Notes: generated by a model not told the origin, from the sequence alone. DNA of 64,000 bases from Thalassotalea_H castellviae (GCF_031846185.1 NZ_JAVRIF010000003.1:485528-549527); one strand, 5' to 3'; positions 1-8,328 are shown, counted from the stretch's first letter. Numbers and translations: made by a program.

Positions 1-1
1 T

Positions 2-166
2 GCGATGGATTATGAGAAAGGCGAAATTGATAATTCCTTACTTTTTTGGGTGACTTTATTCAGTATATTAGCTGCATTATCAGGTTTGATATTAACGTAT
101 TTTAGAGTATTTAAGCCATCTAAACTTGACGATGAATTATTGCTTAACGGGGGGGCTAAATTATGA
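2..166 (+). CDS. C-terminal end of a membrane protein (partial; possibly PepSY-associated)
   Basis: The reading frame is open from the window edge and ends at TGA 164-166. The visible 54 residues hold one strongly hydrophobic segment (about residues 13-35) followed by a short polar tail rich in Lys, Asp and Leu, as at the C-terminus of an inner-membrane protein. Its stop overlaps the ATG of the next gene (ATGA), so the two are very probably translationally coupled. Because the next protein begins with a PepSY-type membrane anchor, this may be the end of another PepSY-family membrane protein, but that is inference from context. The N-terminus lies outside the window. Confidence 0.6.
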   Translation, partial: AMDYEKGEIDNSLLFWVTLFSILAALSGLILTYFRVFKPSKLDDELLLNGGAKL

Positions 167-2004
167 TTTTAATTAGAAAGATACATAAATGGGCATCTGT
201 GATAGTTGGCATTCAGTTTTTATTATGGTTGTTGAGTGGCATTTATTTTAACTTAATGGATCATACCAAAGCGGCTGGGGATACGTATAGAAGTCATACG
301 CACCAACAGACTGAAGTTAATAATAACAACTTTATTGATTTAAAGGAGGTGTTGATTAATTTTAAACCTGCAATTTCAATAGAGCCTACCTATATATTAG
401 GGAAGGCATACTATTTATTAACTCATCAAAAAGGGCTATATAAAAACTTTAAAAATCGTTATAGCTTAGCTAATGCATTAACTGGTGATAAAATGGTTAT
501 AGATAGCACTTTAGCATTAGAAATTGCAAAACAATCGTATAATGGACCAAGTGATACTAGCTCAATTAAACTCCTTCACCCACCTATAGAAGACTTTCCA
601 AAACAGAAGAATGCCGCCTGGCAAATAAACTTTGTTAACGATATTAATACAAGTGTATACATTGAGGCTGAATCAGGGCGATTAGTGGGACATAGTGATG
701 ATCATAAGCGATTTGCTGATATATTTTTTATGCTGCATTTCATGGATTATGCTAATGAAGGAAGTTTTAATAATATTCAAATAATATTGTTCGCATTTAT
801 TACGCTTTGGTTATCGTTCAGTGGGCTTATTTGGACAGTAGATCTTGGCTTGCGTGGACAATATAGAATTAAATACTTTTCTAAATCACAAGGGGTCAAG
901 CTATTTGATAAGAACCAAAAAAGTATGGGCACTGTAATACTCTCTAACCATACTAACCTACTAGATGGGCTTATTGAACATGATATTGCACTACCTTCAA
1001 CTTGTGGTGGTGGAGGAACTTGTGGTCGTTGTAGAGTAATGATAAACCCTATGCTTAAGTCAACATCAGCAGATCACGTACATTTTAGTGATAAAGAGTT
1101 ACAGCAAGGTTATCGTTTAGCTTGTCAGCATTTTAGTACGGATGTAGAACATATGACTCTAATGGATGTGACGGAAGCTAAAAAACATACTTTAGTATTA
1201 TCTGAAAGTCGTTTTTTAACTCCTTTTATGAAAGAGCTACGTTTTAAGGTACTAGGTGAAGTTCCTATATCTTATAAAGCTGGTGCATTTATGCGATTTT
1301 TCATTCCAGCAGGAAAAGGTGTCTCAATTCCACTAAATCTGCCTGAACATTTAAAAGCTAATTGGCATCATATTGAACACTTAGAATATGAACATCTTGC
1401 TTGTACACGTAGCTATTCATTAGCAGAATCACCATTGGTTACTGATGAGTTAGTTTTTACAATTAAAATACAAACGGCCCCACAACATAAAACTTTACCG
1501 GGTGTAGGTTCTAGTTATTTATGTAACATGGCTGAAGGCTCATCGATTGAAGCTATTGGACCTTTCGAAGAATTTTTTGCTAAGAAAGATAGTCAAAAAA
1601 CCATGGTTCTTTTAGGCGCGGGTTCAGGAATGGCACCTCTAAAATCACTAATTGAAGAGCAAGTTGCTATAAAGAACATAGAAAACATTGATTTACGAAA
1701 CATTCATTTCTTTTATGGAGCACGCTCAGAAGGTGACTTGCTTTATGCGGATGAATTTTATCGATTCGCAGAAAATAATGAGAGTTTTCATTATTATCCA
1801 ACTCTTTCTAAACCAAGTGATGATTGGTTGGGGGCAACAGGCTATGCTCAAGAAATTTTATCACTAAACTTTGAAACATTAGGGCACATTGACGATTTAG
1901 AGTTTTATTTATGTGGGCCTAAAAATATGATGACAGAAACAATTAATTTCTTAAAAGCGAAAGGCGTTAAAGACAGCGCAATAGCTTTTGATGATTTTAC
2001 CTAA
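163..2004 (+). CDS. PepSY membrane anchor fused to an NqrF-like 2Fe-2S/FAD/NAD(P)H reductase
   Basis: The 613-residue protein has an N-terminal membrane helix (about 10-30), a PepSY-like extracytoplasmic region, a second helix near 205-225, then a soluble reductase. A plant-type 2Fe-2S domain carries Cys281, Cys287, Cys290 and Cys321; the motif CGGGGTCGRC is almost that of NqrF. The flavin-binding RSYS is at 416-419, the nucleotide-binding GAGSGMAP near 486-493, and the CGP motif near 584-586. The whole C-terminal half matches the NqrF order (ferredoxin, FAD, NAD). By family knowledge it takes electrons from NAD(P)H through FAD to the 2Fe-2S cluster; its acceptor is unknown, and a membrane or periplasmic redox partner is inferred. 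It overlaps the upstream gene by 4 bases and is followed 21 bases later by a Met/His-rich secreted protein. The family is usually called PepSY domain-containing oxidoreductase. Confidence 0.85.
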   Translation: MILIRKIHKWASVIVGIQFLLWLLSGIYFNLMDHTKAAGDTYRSHTHQQTEVNNNNFIDLKEVLINFKPAISIEPTYILGKAYYLLTHQKGLYKNFKNRYSLANALTGDKMVIDSTLALEIAKQSYNGPSDTSSIKLLHPPIEDFPKQKNAAWQINFVNDINTSVYIEAESGRLVGHSDDHKRFADIFFMLHFMDYANEGSFNNIQIILFAFITLWLSFSGLIWTVDLGLRGQYRIKYFSKSQGVKLFDKNQKSMGTVILSNHTNLLDGLIEHDIALPSTCGGGGTCGRCRVMINPMLKSTSADHVHFSDKELQQGYRLACQHFSTDVEHMTLMDVTEAKKHTLVLSESRFLTPFMKELRFKVLGEVPISYKAGAFMRFFIPAGKGVSIPLNLPEHLKANWHHIEHLEYEHLACTRSYSLAESPLVTDELVFTIKIQTAPQHKTLPGVGSSYLCNMAEGSSIEAIGPFEEFFAKKDSQKTMVLLGAGSGMAPLKSLIEEQVAIKNIENIDLRNIHFFYGARSEGDLLYADEFYRFAENNESFHYYPTLSKPSDDWLGATGYAQEILSLNFETLGHIDDLEFYLCGPKNMMTETINFLKAKGVKDSAIAFDDFT

Positions 2005-2025
2005 ACCTTTTAACTGGAGAAAATA

Positions 2026-2325
2026 ATGAAAAATTTTAAAAAAGTTGCTCTTATAGTAATACCTGCAATTACTTTATCAATTAGCGCCACTGCACATGAT
2101 CCAAAACTACATGTAAAAAAAGCAGAAAAGGCTGATTGTAGCAAAATGGACCACAACAAAATGGATATGAAAGATCCTGTTGCTATTGCCATGATGAAAA
2201 AATGTATGAAGCAAGCTGAAAAATCAAAAGGAAAGATGAACCATAGCAAAATGGATCACAGTAAAATGAAGAAAAATGAACATAAAACAAAAAAGAAAGA
2301 TGATCAAAACGAGCATAATCATTAA
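2026..2325 (+). CDS. Met/His-rich secreted small protein, probable metal binding
   Basis: The 99-residue product has a signal peptide (MKNFKK start, hydrophobic core, cleavage near ATA-HD). The mature part is full of Met, His, Lys and Asp and repeats MDHNKM, MNHSKM and MDHSKM. Such MDHxKM repeats occur in periplasmic copper-binding proteins, so metal (copper) binding is inferred. Two Cys residues (in ADCSKM and KKCMKQ) could also bind metal or form a disulfide. The ribosome binding site GGAGAAAATA lies directly before the ATG. It sits between the PepSY reductase and the cytochrome c gene, probably in one operon. No enzyme domain is visible. Confidence 0.7.
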   Translation: MKNFKKVALIVIPAITLSISATAHDPKLHVKKAEKADCSKMDHNKMDMKDPVAIAMMKKCMKQAEKSKGKMNHSKMDHSKMKKNEHKTKKKDDQNEHNH

Positions 2326-2385
2326 TTAACTTTATTAGTCACTTAGTAGGTGTATTAAGTGACTGCTGACTCAAAAGGAAAGCGT

Positions 2386-2919
2386 ATGAAAATATTTAAA
2401 TTAATATTACTGCTTGTTGCCTTAGGTATAGGTGGTGGGGCTACCGTTATGTACTCAGGAATTGTTAATGTTGCAGCAGATGAGCCGCATAGTGATTTGG
2501 TCTATTGGTTATTAGAACAAACTAGAGAAAACTCTATTAAAAAAGCTGCACGATCTATTGAAGTGCCGGATTTAAGTGACCCTGAATTGTTACTAACAGG
2601 AGGCACTGATTACGAATACATGTGTTCTAGTTGCCATTTAAAACCAGATCAAAATGAGAGTGATATGAGCTTAGGGTTATATCCAGTACCGCCTAATTTG
2701 ACGGTTTCAGATAATAGCCATATAGGACATGAACATGGCGATGAAATAGAGACTGCTCGTAAGCATTTTTGGGTAATTAAACATGGTATCAAAGCATCCG
2801 GAATGTCTGCATGGGGTAAAACGCATGATGATCATCGTATCTGGGCAATGGTCGCTTTTATAAAGCGTTTACCGACTTTGACACCTGAACAATATCAAGT
2901 GCTTACAGCGATAGATTAA
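2386..2919 (+). CDS. secreted or membrane-anchored monohaem cytochrome c
   Basis: The ATG at 2386 is preferred over an upstream in-frame GTG at 2359 because AAAGGA lies a few bases before it and the protein then begins with a normal signal or anchor sequence (MKIFKLILLLVAL). Of 177 residues, Cys80-Ser-Ser-Cys83-His84 is the haem c attachment motif, and the Met140 in SGMSAWG is the likely sixth ligand, as in class I cytochromes c. It carries electrons outside the cytoplasmic membrane; the partner is not known. Clustering with the PepSY-NqrF-like reductase suggests it may be in the same electron path, which is inference. Confidence 0.8.
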   Translation: MKIFKLILLLVALGIGGGATVMYSGIVNVAADEPHSDLVYWLLEQTRENSIKKAARSIEVPDLSDPELLLTGGTDYEYMCSSCHLKPDQNESDMSLGLYPVPPNLTVSDNSHIGHEHGDEIETARKHFWVIKHGIKASGMSAWGKTHDDHRIWAMVAFIKRLPTLTPEQYQVLTAID

Positions 2920-2961
2920 CATCCAACTAAAATTCAAACTAAAACTAAAAAAGGGAAAGTA

Positions 2962-3447
2962 ATGATAAAAAATAAATTTCCAATGATGATCGTCTGCTTA
3001 GTGGGAGTATTTGGGGGAAGTGTAAGTATTGCTCAAGATAATGAACACCATTCTGGACTAAAAAATGAAATGTTTATCGGTGTTGATTTATCTGCCGGAA
3101 AAGTGGTTACGCAATTCCATCAGGCGTTGAAAACAGGTGATAAAACTATAGCGAGAAAACTATTGGCTGACGATGTTTTAATTTTTGAAGGAGGAAGAGT
3201 GGAGCGTTCTGCCGATGAATACGCTCACCATCATATGTTGTCAGATATGAAATATCTTGCTGCCATGAATAGTGAATCATTAGAACATGATGTAAAAGTC
3301 ATGGGTAACAGTGCTGTTTCAATGTCTCGCAGTAAAAACACAGGAACATACAAAGGGAAAGAGCGTAATTACGAAGGTATGGAAACTATGGTATTAGAAA
3401 AGCAGCATGGTGAGTGGAAAATAGTTCGTATCCATTGGTCAAACTAA
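2962..3447 (+). CDS. secreted NTF2-like (SnoaL/DUF4440-type) protein
   Basis: The 161 residues begin with a signal peptide ending near SIAQD. The mature part has the helix-then-sheet pattern of the NTF2-like fold: FHQALKTGD, a following ADDVLIFEGG, and a C-terminal strand GEWKIVRIHWS. This pattern is typical of DUF4440/SnoaL-like proteins, which are small cone-shaped proteins that bind small ligands or act as accessory domains; no catalytic role can be assigned. AAAGGGAAAG lies before the start. It is the last intact gene of the cluster beginning before position 1, and a decayed gene follows it. Confidence 0.7.
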   Translation: MIKNKFPMMIVCLVGVFGGSVSIAQDNEHHSGLKNEMFIGVDLSAGKVVTQFHQALKTGDKTIARKLLADDVLIFEGGRVERSADEYAHHHMLSDMKYLAAMNSESLEHDVKVMGNSAVSMSRSKNTGTYKGKERNYEGMETMVLEKQHGEWKIVRIHWSN

Positions 3448-3477
3448 TAATTAAAGTAAACGATAAGAAGGATATAT

Positions 3478-3838
3478 ATTACAGCAACTATTTTAATCGT
3501 CATAAGTTTTGTTAATTTTGCGCATGGCGATGAGAAACATCAAGCCAAAGATAAGCAGGCAATATTTAAAAAAGGAAGCTTTACCTATAGGAGATGAGTT
3601 AGATGTCGATTCAATTTCATTAATGCCAGTAAGTGCATAAATAAATTGTGGTATTTAAGTGAAGGACACTGAATATTATACATATTCTTTAGGTAAGGAA
3701 GTTTCTTCTTGCTACTTACATTTAGCTGAAGGTGCACCAGAACAACACCCTAGTAATTATGATGCAGGCATTAGTGAGGTAGGGTAAGTATATTCTTCAT
3801 TGGTGATTAGCTTTATTCAAGCAAAACAGGGACTTTAA
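3478..3838 (+). pseudogene. decayed gene for a secreted protein of unknown family
   Basis: After AGAAGGA (about 3466-3472) there is a signal-peptide-like stretch (ATILIVISFVNFAHG) with no ATG, GTG or TTG in front. It runs in one frame to about 3560, where coding resumes in another frame through LPIGDELDVDS. That frame is then broken by TAA at 3638, 3656 and 3785 but still codes for sensible sequence between them (for example SSCYLHLAEGAPEQHP) to a final TAA at 3836. At least one frameshift, three internal stops and a missing start make it a pseudogene. It is on the same strand as the preceding redox cluster and was probably its last gene. I do not recognise the family. Confidence 0.5.
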
Positions 3839-3842
3839 TACT

Positions 3843-4544
3843 TTACTTAAGATGTATACTACTTGTTAGCTTAAACCTATCAGCAGGATGATATAAAACT
3901 GCGTAGCTTATAGGGTGTCCGTTAGATAATGTAATTCTAGTCACTTTTAAACAAGGAACGCCGTCTTCCAATTTCAAATTATGTTTTAAAATTTTTGTTG
4001 GTATTATGGCTTCTATTGTAATTTCAGCATCAGTTAACGGAGCAACGGAACACAAATATTCATTTACAGTTGTTTTACTGAAGTCTTGTTCTAAAAATAA
4101 TGGAACTTCTTCAGCGCTCACATACCTTTCTTCTAATTGAAGTGGAATGTTATTTTCCAAATGAACGATTATAACTTTGAATACTTTTTTATTATTTGCC
4201 TCTAATGTATAAGCTAACTCACCATTTGGAACCAAAGTTAATTTACTCAGCACGGTCATACTGTGTGTGTGGCCTCTTGATTTTATTTCCTCAGATATAT
4301 TTTTAATTTCTAATAATGAGCTTTGGGCTTGTGAAGGCTCAACAAATGTACCAACGCTAGGAACTCTCTTTAATAAACCTTGTGACACAAGCTCTTCAAT
4401 AGACTTTCTAGCGGTCATACGGCTTGCTGAAAACTGTGTAGCTAACTCCGTCTCAGAAGGAATTTTAAAACCCTCAGGCCATTCTAAGGACGACAGTTTT
4501 TTATTTATATAGTCAGCAATGATTTTATATTTCGGTAAATTCAT
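3843..4544 (-). CDS. GntR-family transcriptional regulator, HutC/UTRA type
   Basis: The 233-residue protein has an N-terminal winged-helix domain (about 1-70) with the GntR pattern IPSETELATQFSASRMTARKSIEEL and a wing ending LLKRVPSVGTFV. The C-terminal UTRA ligand-binding domain covers about 90-230 (LEERYVS, TVNEYL, CLKVTRITLSNGHPISYAVLYHPADRF). Regulators of this type bind TGTATA-type palindromes and release them on binding a small effector. It is divergent from the TonB-dependent receptor at 4811, and three matching palindromes lie between them, so it probably controls the receptor and perhaps itself. The effector cannot be told from sequence. Confidence 0.85.
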   Translation of the reverse strand: MNLPKYKIIADYINKKLSSLEWPEGFKIPSETELATQFSASRMTARKSIEELVSQGLLKRVPSVGTFVEPSQAQSSLLEIKNISEEIKSRGHTHSMTVLSKLTLVPNGELAYTLEANNKKVFKVIIVHLENNIPLQLEERYVSAEEVPLFLEQDFSKTTVNEYLCSVAPLTDAEITIEAIIPTKILKHNLKLEDGVPCLKVTRITLSNGHPISYAVLYHPADRFKLTSSIHLK

Positions 4545-4628
4545 AAATTTTTAATTTTCGTCAATATGGTTCTAGACAGCGTACCCAATAAAGATAGTTT
4601 ACATTATCTTAACAGTGTGTAAACGCTC

Positions 4629-4638
4629 TGTATATACT
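4629..4638. promoter_or_regulatory. candidate GntR/HutC-type operator 1
   Basis: TGTATATACT differs in one base from the perfect palindrome TGTATATACA found about 100 bases downstream. It lies between the divergent GntR gene and the receptor gene, 85 bases upstream of the regulator start. Operator function is inferred from similarity to HutC-type TGTATA sites. Confidence 0.4.
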
Positions 4639-4732
4639 AGCTGGTAAGTCCTTTAATTAGTAAGTGATTCTTTTATAATTATTAATGAAATACAAGAAAA
4701 ATATACCAAAATATTAATTTAAAAAAAATCGT

Positions 4733-4742
4733 TGTATATACA
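4733..4742. promoter_or_regulatory. candidate GntR/HutC-type operator 2
   Basis: TGTATATACA is a perfect 10-base palindrome 69 bases before the receptor start. Its half-site TGTATA is repeated in the two neighbouring sites, and HutC-type regulators are known to use such half-sites. Binding is inferred. Confidence 0.5.
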
Positions 4743-4752
4743 GGTATAGTGT

Positions 4753-4769
4753 TGTATAAGGTTTATACA
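4753..4769. promoter_or_regulatory. candidate GntR operator 3, 17-base perfect inverted repeat
   Basis: TGTATAA-GGT-TTATACA is a perfect 7-base inverted repeat around a 3-base centre, 42 bases before the receptor ATG. This is where a repressor site overlapping the promoter or early transcript would be expected. It shares the TGTATA half-site with the sites at 4629 and 4733. Confidence 0.5.
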
Positions 4770-4810
4770 ATAATAAAAAACTACTAACTAAAATCAGAGG
4801 AAATAAAAGT

Positions 4811-7480
4811 ATGAAGCACTTTAAAAATAACTTTAGCCCAATTACAAAGGCTTTACTGCTAGGTGGTATTATGTCTTTTCCTGCATTAGCCAATGCAGAA
4901 GAAGCCAATGAAGCAGTTGAACGAATTGAAATTACAGGATCAAAAATCAAGCGAGCTGATATGGAATCAGCTAGTCCTGTTTCTATTATTACCGCTGCTG
5001 AAATAAGCATGTCCGGTATTTCAAACGTTGAAAACTTATTACAAGAAATGTCTTTTTCAGCAGGTGTTGCTGGTAATGCGACCAACGCTTATTGGACAAG
5101 TGGTGGTTATGGTACAGCACAAGTAAATCTTCGAGGGATGGGAATTAAGCGCACACTTGTTTTATTTAATGGAAGAAGAGTTGTTGGTGGGGGGACTGGA
5201 GCAAACAGTTCTGTCGATTTAAATATGGTTCCAACTTCAATGGTTGAGCGTATTGAAGTATTGAAAGATGGTGCTTCGGCAATTTATGGCGCTGATGCTG
5301 TTGCTGGTGTAGTAAATATCATCACTAAAAAGGATTTTGAAGGTGCAGAGCTTAATATTAAAGCTGGTATTACTGACGAAGGGGATGGTGAAAACCAAGA
5401 TATTAATCTTACCTTAGGTGGAGATTTTGAACGAGGTAATGCAGTTTTAAGTTTAAATTACACTAATACTGAAGCAGTTCGTCAATCAGATCGTATCGAT
5501 TGTGCTAAATTTGGTACAGAAGAAGGAAAATTTCAATGTTTTGGTAGTGGTACAACTGAAGGGGGGAGAGCATTACTGGCAGATGGTAGTCAGGTCCAAT
5601 TTAGCCAAGATGAGAACAATGGTGATGCATATGGTCCATACAATAGTGAAGAGCATGGGTTTGAATGGATCCCTTATTTGAATGCTGTTAGTCCTATGGA
5701 ACGCATCAATATTTCAAGTTTTGTTAACTATGAAGTGAATGATTCAATACGTTTATTTACAGAAACTATGTATACAAAACGTAAAGGTAAGCAAATTGTT
5801 ACGCCTCGCAATGGGTTTGCAGGTATAAAAGTATCTCAAGATTTTGCTTATAACCCAACTGGTCAAGATTTAGAGTTTCAAAGTCGCCGGAATACAGAGT
5901 TAGGTGCCCCCTTCTTTTTCCAAGAAACTGATACTATTCGTATAGTATTAGGCCTTGAAGGTGACTTTGATAATGGTTGGGGATGGGATTTTGCTTTTAA
6001 TTATGGCAGAAATACAGGAACAGACGGATGGACTTTTGATATCGACCCAGCTAAAGCTGCACAGACTTTAGATGATAGTATTTGTACTTATGATAATAGT
6101 AATGGTATTCCTTGTGGGGATTGGTTTGGTGTAAACCAGCTAGATCAGGGTGTTATTGACTATGTTAAGTATCGCCGAGAAGGAACAGGTGGTAATGAGA
6201 TGCGTAGTTGGACTGCTAATATTTATGGTGATTTATTTGAATTGCCAGCAGGTGTATTAGGGTTTGCTGCTGGTGTAGAACACCGAGCTGAAGATGGCTG
6301 GCGTGACCCTGATTCAACTGTGTTAGCTAATGGTAATGAAGATCCTATTAGTGGTAGTTATGATGTTAGTGAAGCATTCATCGAGTTATCCGTTCCGTTA
6401 TTAGCCGATATGCCCTTGGTAGAAAACTTAACGGCAGAAATGGCAATGCGTTATTCTGATTACAGTACGGTTGGTGCTGAATCTACGTATAAACTTGGTA
6501 TTACATGGAAAGTTAATGATGCATTAATGATCCGTGGTGTGCAGTCTACAGCATTTCGTGCTCCCGTTATCACTGAGTTATTTGGTGGTACTAATGGAGA
6601 AAACTTAAGAACTATAGATCCTTGTGAGAATGCTACAGGGGCAATTGCTGCTAATTGTTTAGCAGACGGAGTTCCTGCTGACTTTGTTCAAGACGGTACA
6701 ACTGTTTTAACAAGTGTTGGTGGAAATCCGGAACTTGGTGCAGAATCAGCAGATACAACTACTATAGGTATTGTGTGGGAGCCTGAATTTGTTAAAGGTT
6801 TATCTACTACGTTTGATTACTTTAATATAGAAATTGAAGATTCTATTACTTCAGTAAATGGTTCTGATATGTTGAAGTTATGTTATGAAGATCCTGTAGG
6901 AAACTCACAATTTTGTGATACTTTTACTCGTCATCAAGTGACTAAGCAAGTTAATCAACTTCAGCAACGCCCTGTAAATGCAGCCGTAGAAAAAGTTAGT
7001 GGTATTGATTTTAATATTGCATATAAATTTGAATTATTTGGTTATGATGCCAAAACAAATTTGGATGTGACGCGTTTATTAGATCATGAAAGTACACCTT
7101 TTGCAGGACAGCCGACTATTGATAAGGTTGGGTATATCACTGAAGATCAAGGTAGTTATACAGAGTGGCGCAGTAACTTTAGCTTGTCATTAATAAGCGA
7201 TGATTGGATGGCTAGTTATTCTCTGCGTTATATTGGTGGTGCTGATGATGTAAATGGAAATGACTTTGATCCTCTTGGTAAGTCTGTCGATTCAATAACT
7301 TATTCTGATATTTCAGCGTCGTATATGTTTAATGATGAACTGACTATTTCGGCAGGTATTGACAACTTATTAGATGAAGAAGCGCCATATTTAACCTCTT
7401 GGAATGATGCTAATACCGATGTGATGACTTACGATTTACTCGGTCGTAGAGGTTTTGTAAAAATGTCTTATCGTTTTTAA
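4811..7480 (+). CDS. TonB-dependent outer-membrane receptor
   Basis: The 889-residue protein has a signal peptide ending near ANAEE, a TonB-box-like VERIEITGSKIKR, a plug domain (about 45-170, with VNLRGMG, LVLFNGRRV and LKDGASAIYGADAVAGVVNI) and a beta-barrel ending in Phe (FVKMSYRF), as needed for outer-membrane assembly. It imports a scarce substrate using TonB energy; the substrate is not identifiable. There is no N-terminal STN signalling domain, which fits control by the adjacent GntR regulator rather than by an anti-sigma factor. The ribosome binding site is AGAGGAAAT. A strong terminator follows the stop. Confidence 0.92.
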   Translation: MKHFKNNFSPITKALLLGGIMSFPALANAEEANEAVERIEITGSKIKRADMESASPVSIITAAEISMSGISNVENLLQEMSFSAGVAGNATNAYWTSGGYGTAQVNLRGMGIKRTLVLFNGRRVVGGGTGANSSVDLNMVPTSMVERIEVLKDGASAIYGADAVAGVVNIITKKDFEGAELNIKAGITDEGDGENQDINLTLGGDFERGNAVLSLNYTNTEAVRQSDRIDCAKFGTEEGKFQCFGSGTTEGGRALLADGSQVQFSQDENNGDAYGPYNSEEHGFEWIPYLNAVSPMERINISSFVNYEVNDSIRLFTETMYTKRKGKQIVTPRNGFAGIKVSQDFAYNPTGQDLEFQSRRNTELGAPFFFQETDTIRIVLGLEGDFDNGWGWDFAFNYGRNTGTDGWTFDIDPAKAAQTLDDSICTYDNSNGIPCGDWFGVNQLDQGVIDYVKYRREGTGGNEMRSWTANIYGDLFELPAGVLGFAAGVEHRAEDGWRDPDSTVLANGNEDPISGSYDVSEAFIELSVPLLADMPLVENLTAEMAMRYSDYSTVGAESTYKLGITWKVNDALMIRGVQSTAFRAPVITELFGGTNGENLRTIDPCENATGAIAANCLADGVPADFVQDGTTVLTSVGGNPELGAESADTTTIGIVWEPEFVKGLSTTFDYFNIEIEDSITSVNGSDMLKLCYEDPVGNSQFCDTFTRHQVTKQVNQLQQRPVNAAVEKVSGIDFNIAYKFELFGYDAKTNLDVTRLLDHESTPFAGQPTIDKVGYITEDQGSYTEWRSNFSLSLISDDWMASYSLRYIGGADDVNGNDFDPLGKSVDSITYSDISASYMFNDELTISAGIDNLLDEEAPYLTSWNDANTDVMTYDLLGRRGFVKMSYRF

Positions 7481-7496
7481 AGCCCTTTGATAGCTT

Positions 7497-7533
7497 AAGC
7501 TTGTCACACCTCCCTGGGTGACAAGCTTTTTTT
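7497..7533 (+). terminator. rho-independent terminator of the TonB receptor gene
   Basis: An 11-base perfect stem (AAGCTTGTCAC at 7497-7507 with GTGACAAGCTT at 7518-7528) is followed by a T run to 7533. It starts 17 bases after the receptor stop, so the receptor is a single-gene transcript. Confidence 0.85.
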
Positions 7534-7569
7534 ATATATGAAATAAAAGGTTATTTTTTGATATTAATT

Positions 7570-8034
7570 TTAATTATGTGTAGCTTTGACTTCAGCTTGT
7601 AACACTAATTCATCGGCTAGAATACTTTTATCTCAGACTGCCCAGTATTTAAAGCTACTACGATGTACATTAAATACTTCACACAATAATTTCACTGTGT
7701 ATTTTGCTTTATGGCTCTGGTTGAGCTTTTCGAATAATTCGAATAATTAGAATTATTCAGTGAATCTGGCATCAACAGCGCCGTAGTTTTTTTAGAATTT
7801 CCTATTCTAATACAATACATTCTATCTTTTTCAAACTCACTTATTTTTAATCGATCTGGCGTCATAGGTGACTTGACTTTATTCTTTTAACTGTTTGATC
7901 CATTTGCCAATCGTTGAATAACCAACATTCATCGCCTTAGCAGTTTCTTCATAAGTGTAACCATGATCAAAAACTAATTGTGCTGATTCTAAACAAAATT
8001 CTGAGCTGAAATTTTTACGTGAATGTTTTGCCAT
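7570..8034 (-). pseudogene. IS3-family transposase remnant (orfA plus start of orfB)
   Basis: On the minus strand an orfA-like frame begins at 8034 (MAKHSRKNFSSEF, helix-turn-helix YTYEETAKAMNVGYSTIGKWIKQL) and stops at 7879. After a frameshift the typical end of IS3-group orfA follows in degraded form (SPMTPDRLKISEFEK, then KKTTALLMPDSLNNS). The beginning of orfB is also visible (VKLLCEVFNVHRSSFKYWA), followed by stops. The DDE catalytic part of orfB is absent. This is the stump of an IS3-family insertion sequence and cannot transpose. No clear terminal repeats were found. Confidence 0.7.
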
Positions 8035-8099
8035 TTTCTATTCCTAATTCGGTTATGAGATAGAACGTAGCATCCTCTAATTAGGTGGCCAAAATCACT

Positions 8100-8261
8100 T
8101 TATCACTACAAAGGGAGTAACACTTCAAAACGTGATGGATGGGAATCATCTGCAAAACCAAAGTCTTATGCTGAAGTGCAGAAAACTTGGTTTTTGTCAT
8201 CTTTTGGCTTAATTACCAATTTAAGGGGAGGACTGCTTAATCACGGAGTTTTGTACTAAGT
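8100..8261 (+). pseudogene. unidentified coding remnant beside the IS3 stump
   Basis: An open frame without a start runs to TAA at 8259-8261 and encodes a composition that looks like real protein (for example RDGWESSAKPKSY and FGLITNLRGGLLNHG). It begins just where the IS remnant ends, so it may be the 3' end of a gene cut by the insertion. I do not recognise it, and a chance frame remains possible. Confidence 0.25.
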
Positions 8262-8293
8262 AGCTCACTTAAATAAATTGTTATTTTGATGTT

Positions 8294-8328
8294 AAAAGGC
8301 ACTGTTAAATTTTTTCAACAGTGCTTTT
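8294..8328 (-). terminator. terminator of the solute-binding protein gene
   Basis: Arms GCACTGTT (8299-8306) and AACAGTGC (8317-8324) form a hairpin read on the minus strand and followed by TTTT. The stop codon of the gene at 8305 lies inside the hairpin. Confidence 0.6.

Noticed and set aside
163..2004. A second nqrF as part of a second NQR operon
   Set aside because: It has a PepSY anchor and no other nqr genes beside it, so it is a reuse of the module rather than a pump subunit.
2010..2249. Minus-strand frame opposite the Met/His-rich gene
   Set aside because: A shadow: its hydrophobic Phe/Ile/Ser content is the complement of the Lys/Met/His-rich plus-strand gene.
2359..2385. GTG start for the cytochrome c gene
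   Set aside because: No ribosome binding site, and the ATG at 2386 has AAAGGA at proper distance and gives a normal signal peptide.
7541..8300. Complete insertion sequence
   Set aside because: No terminal inverted repeats or target duplication could be seen, and the catalytic part of orfB is missing.
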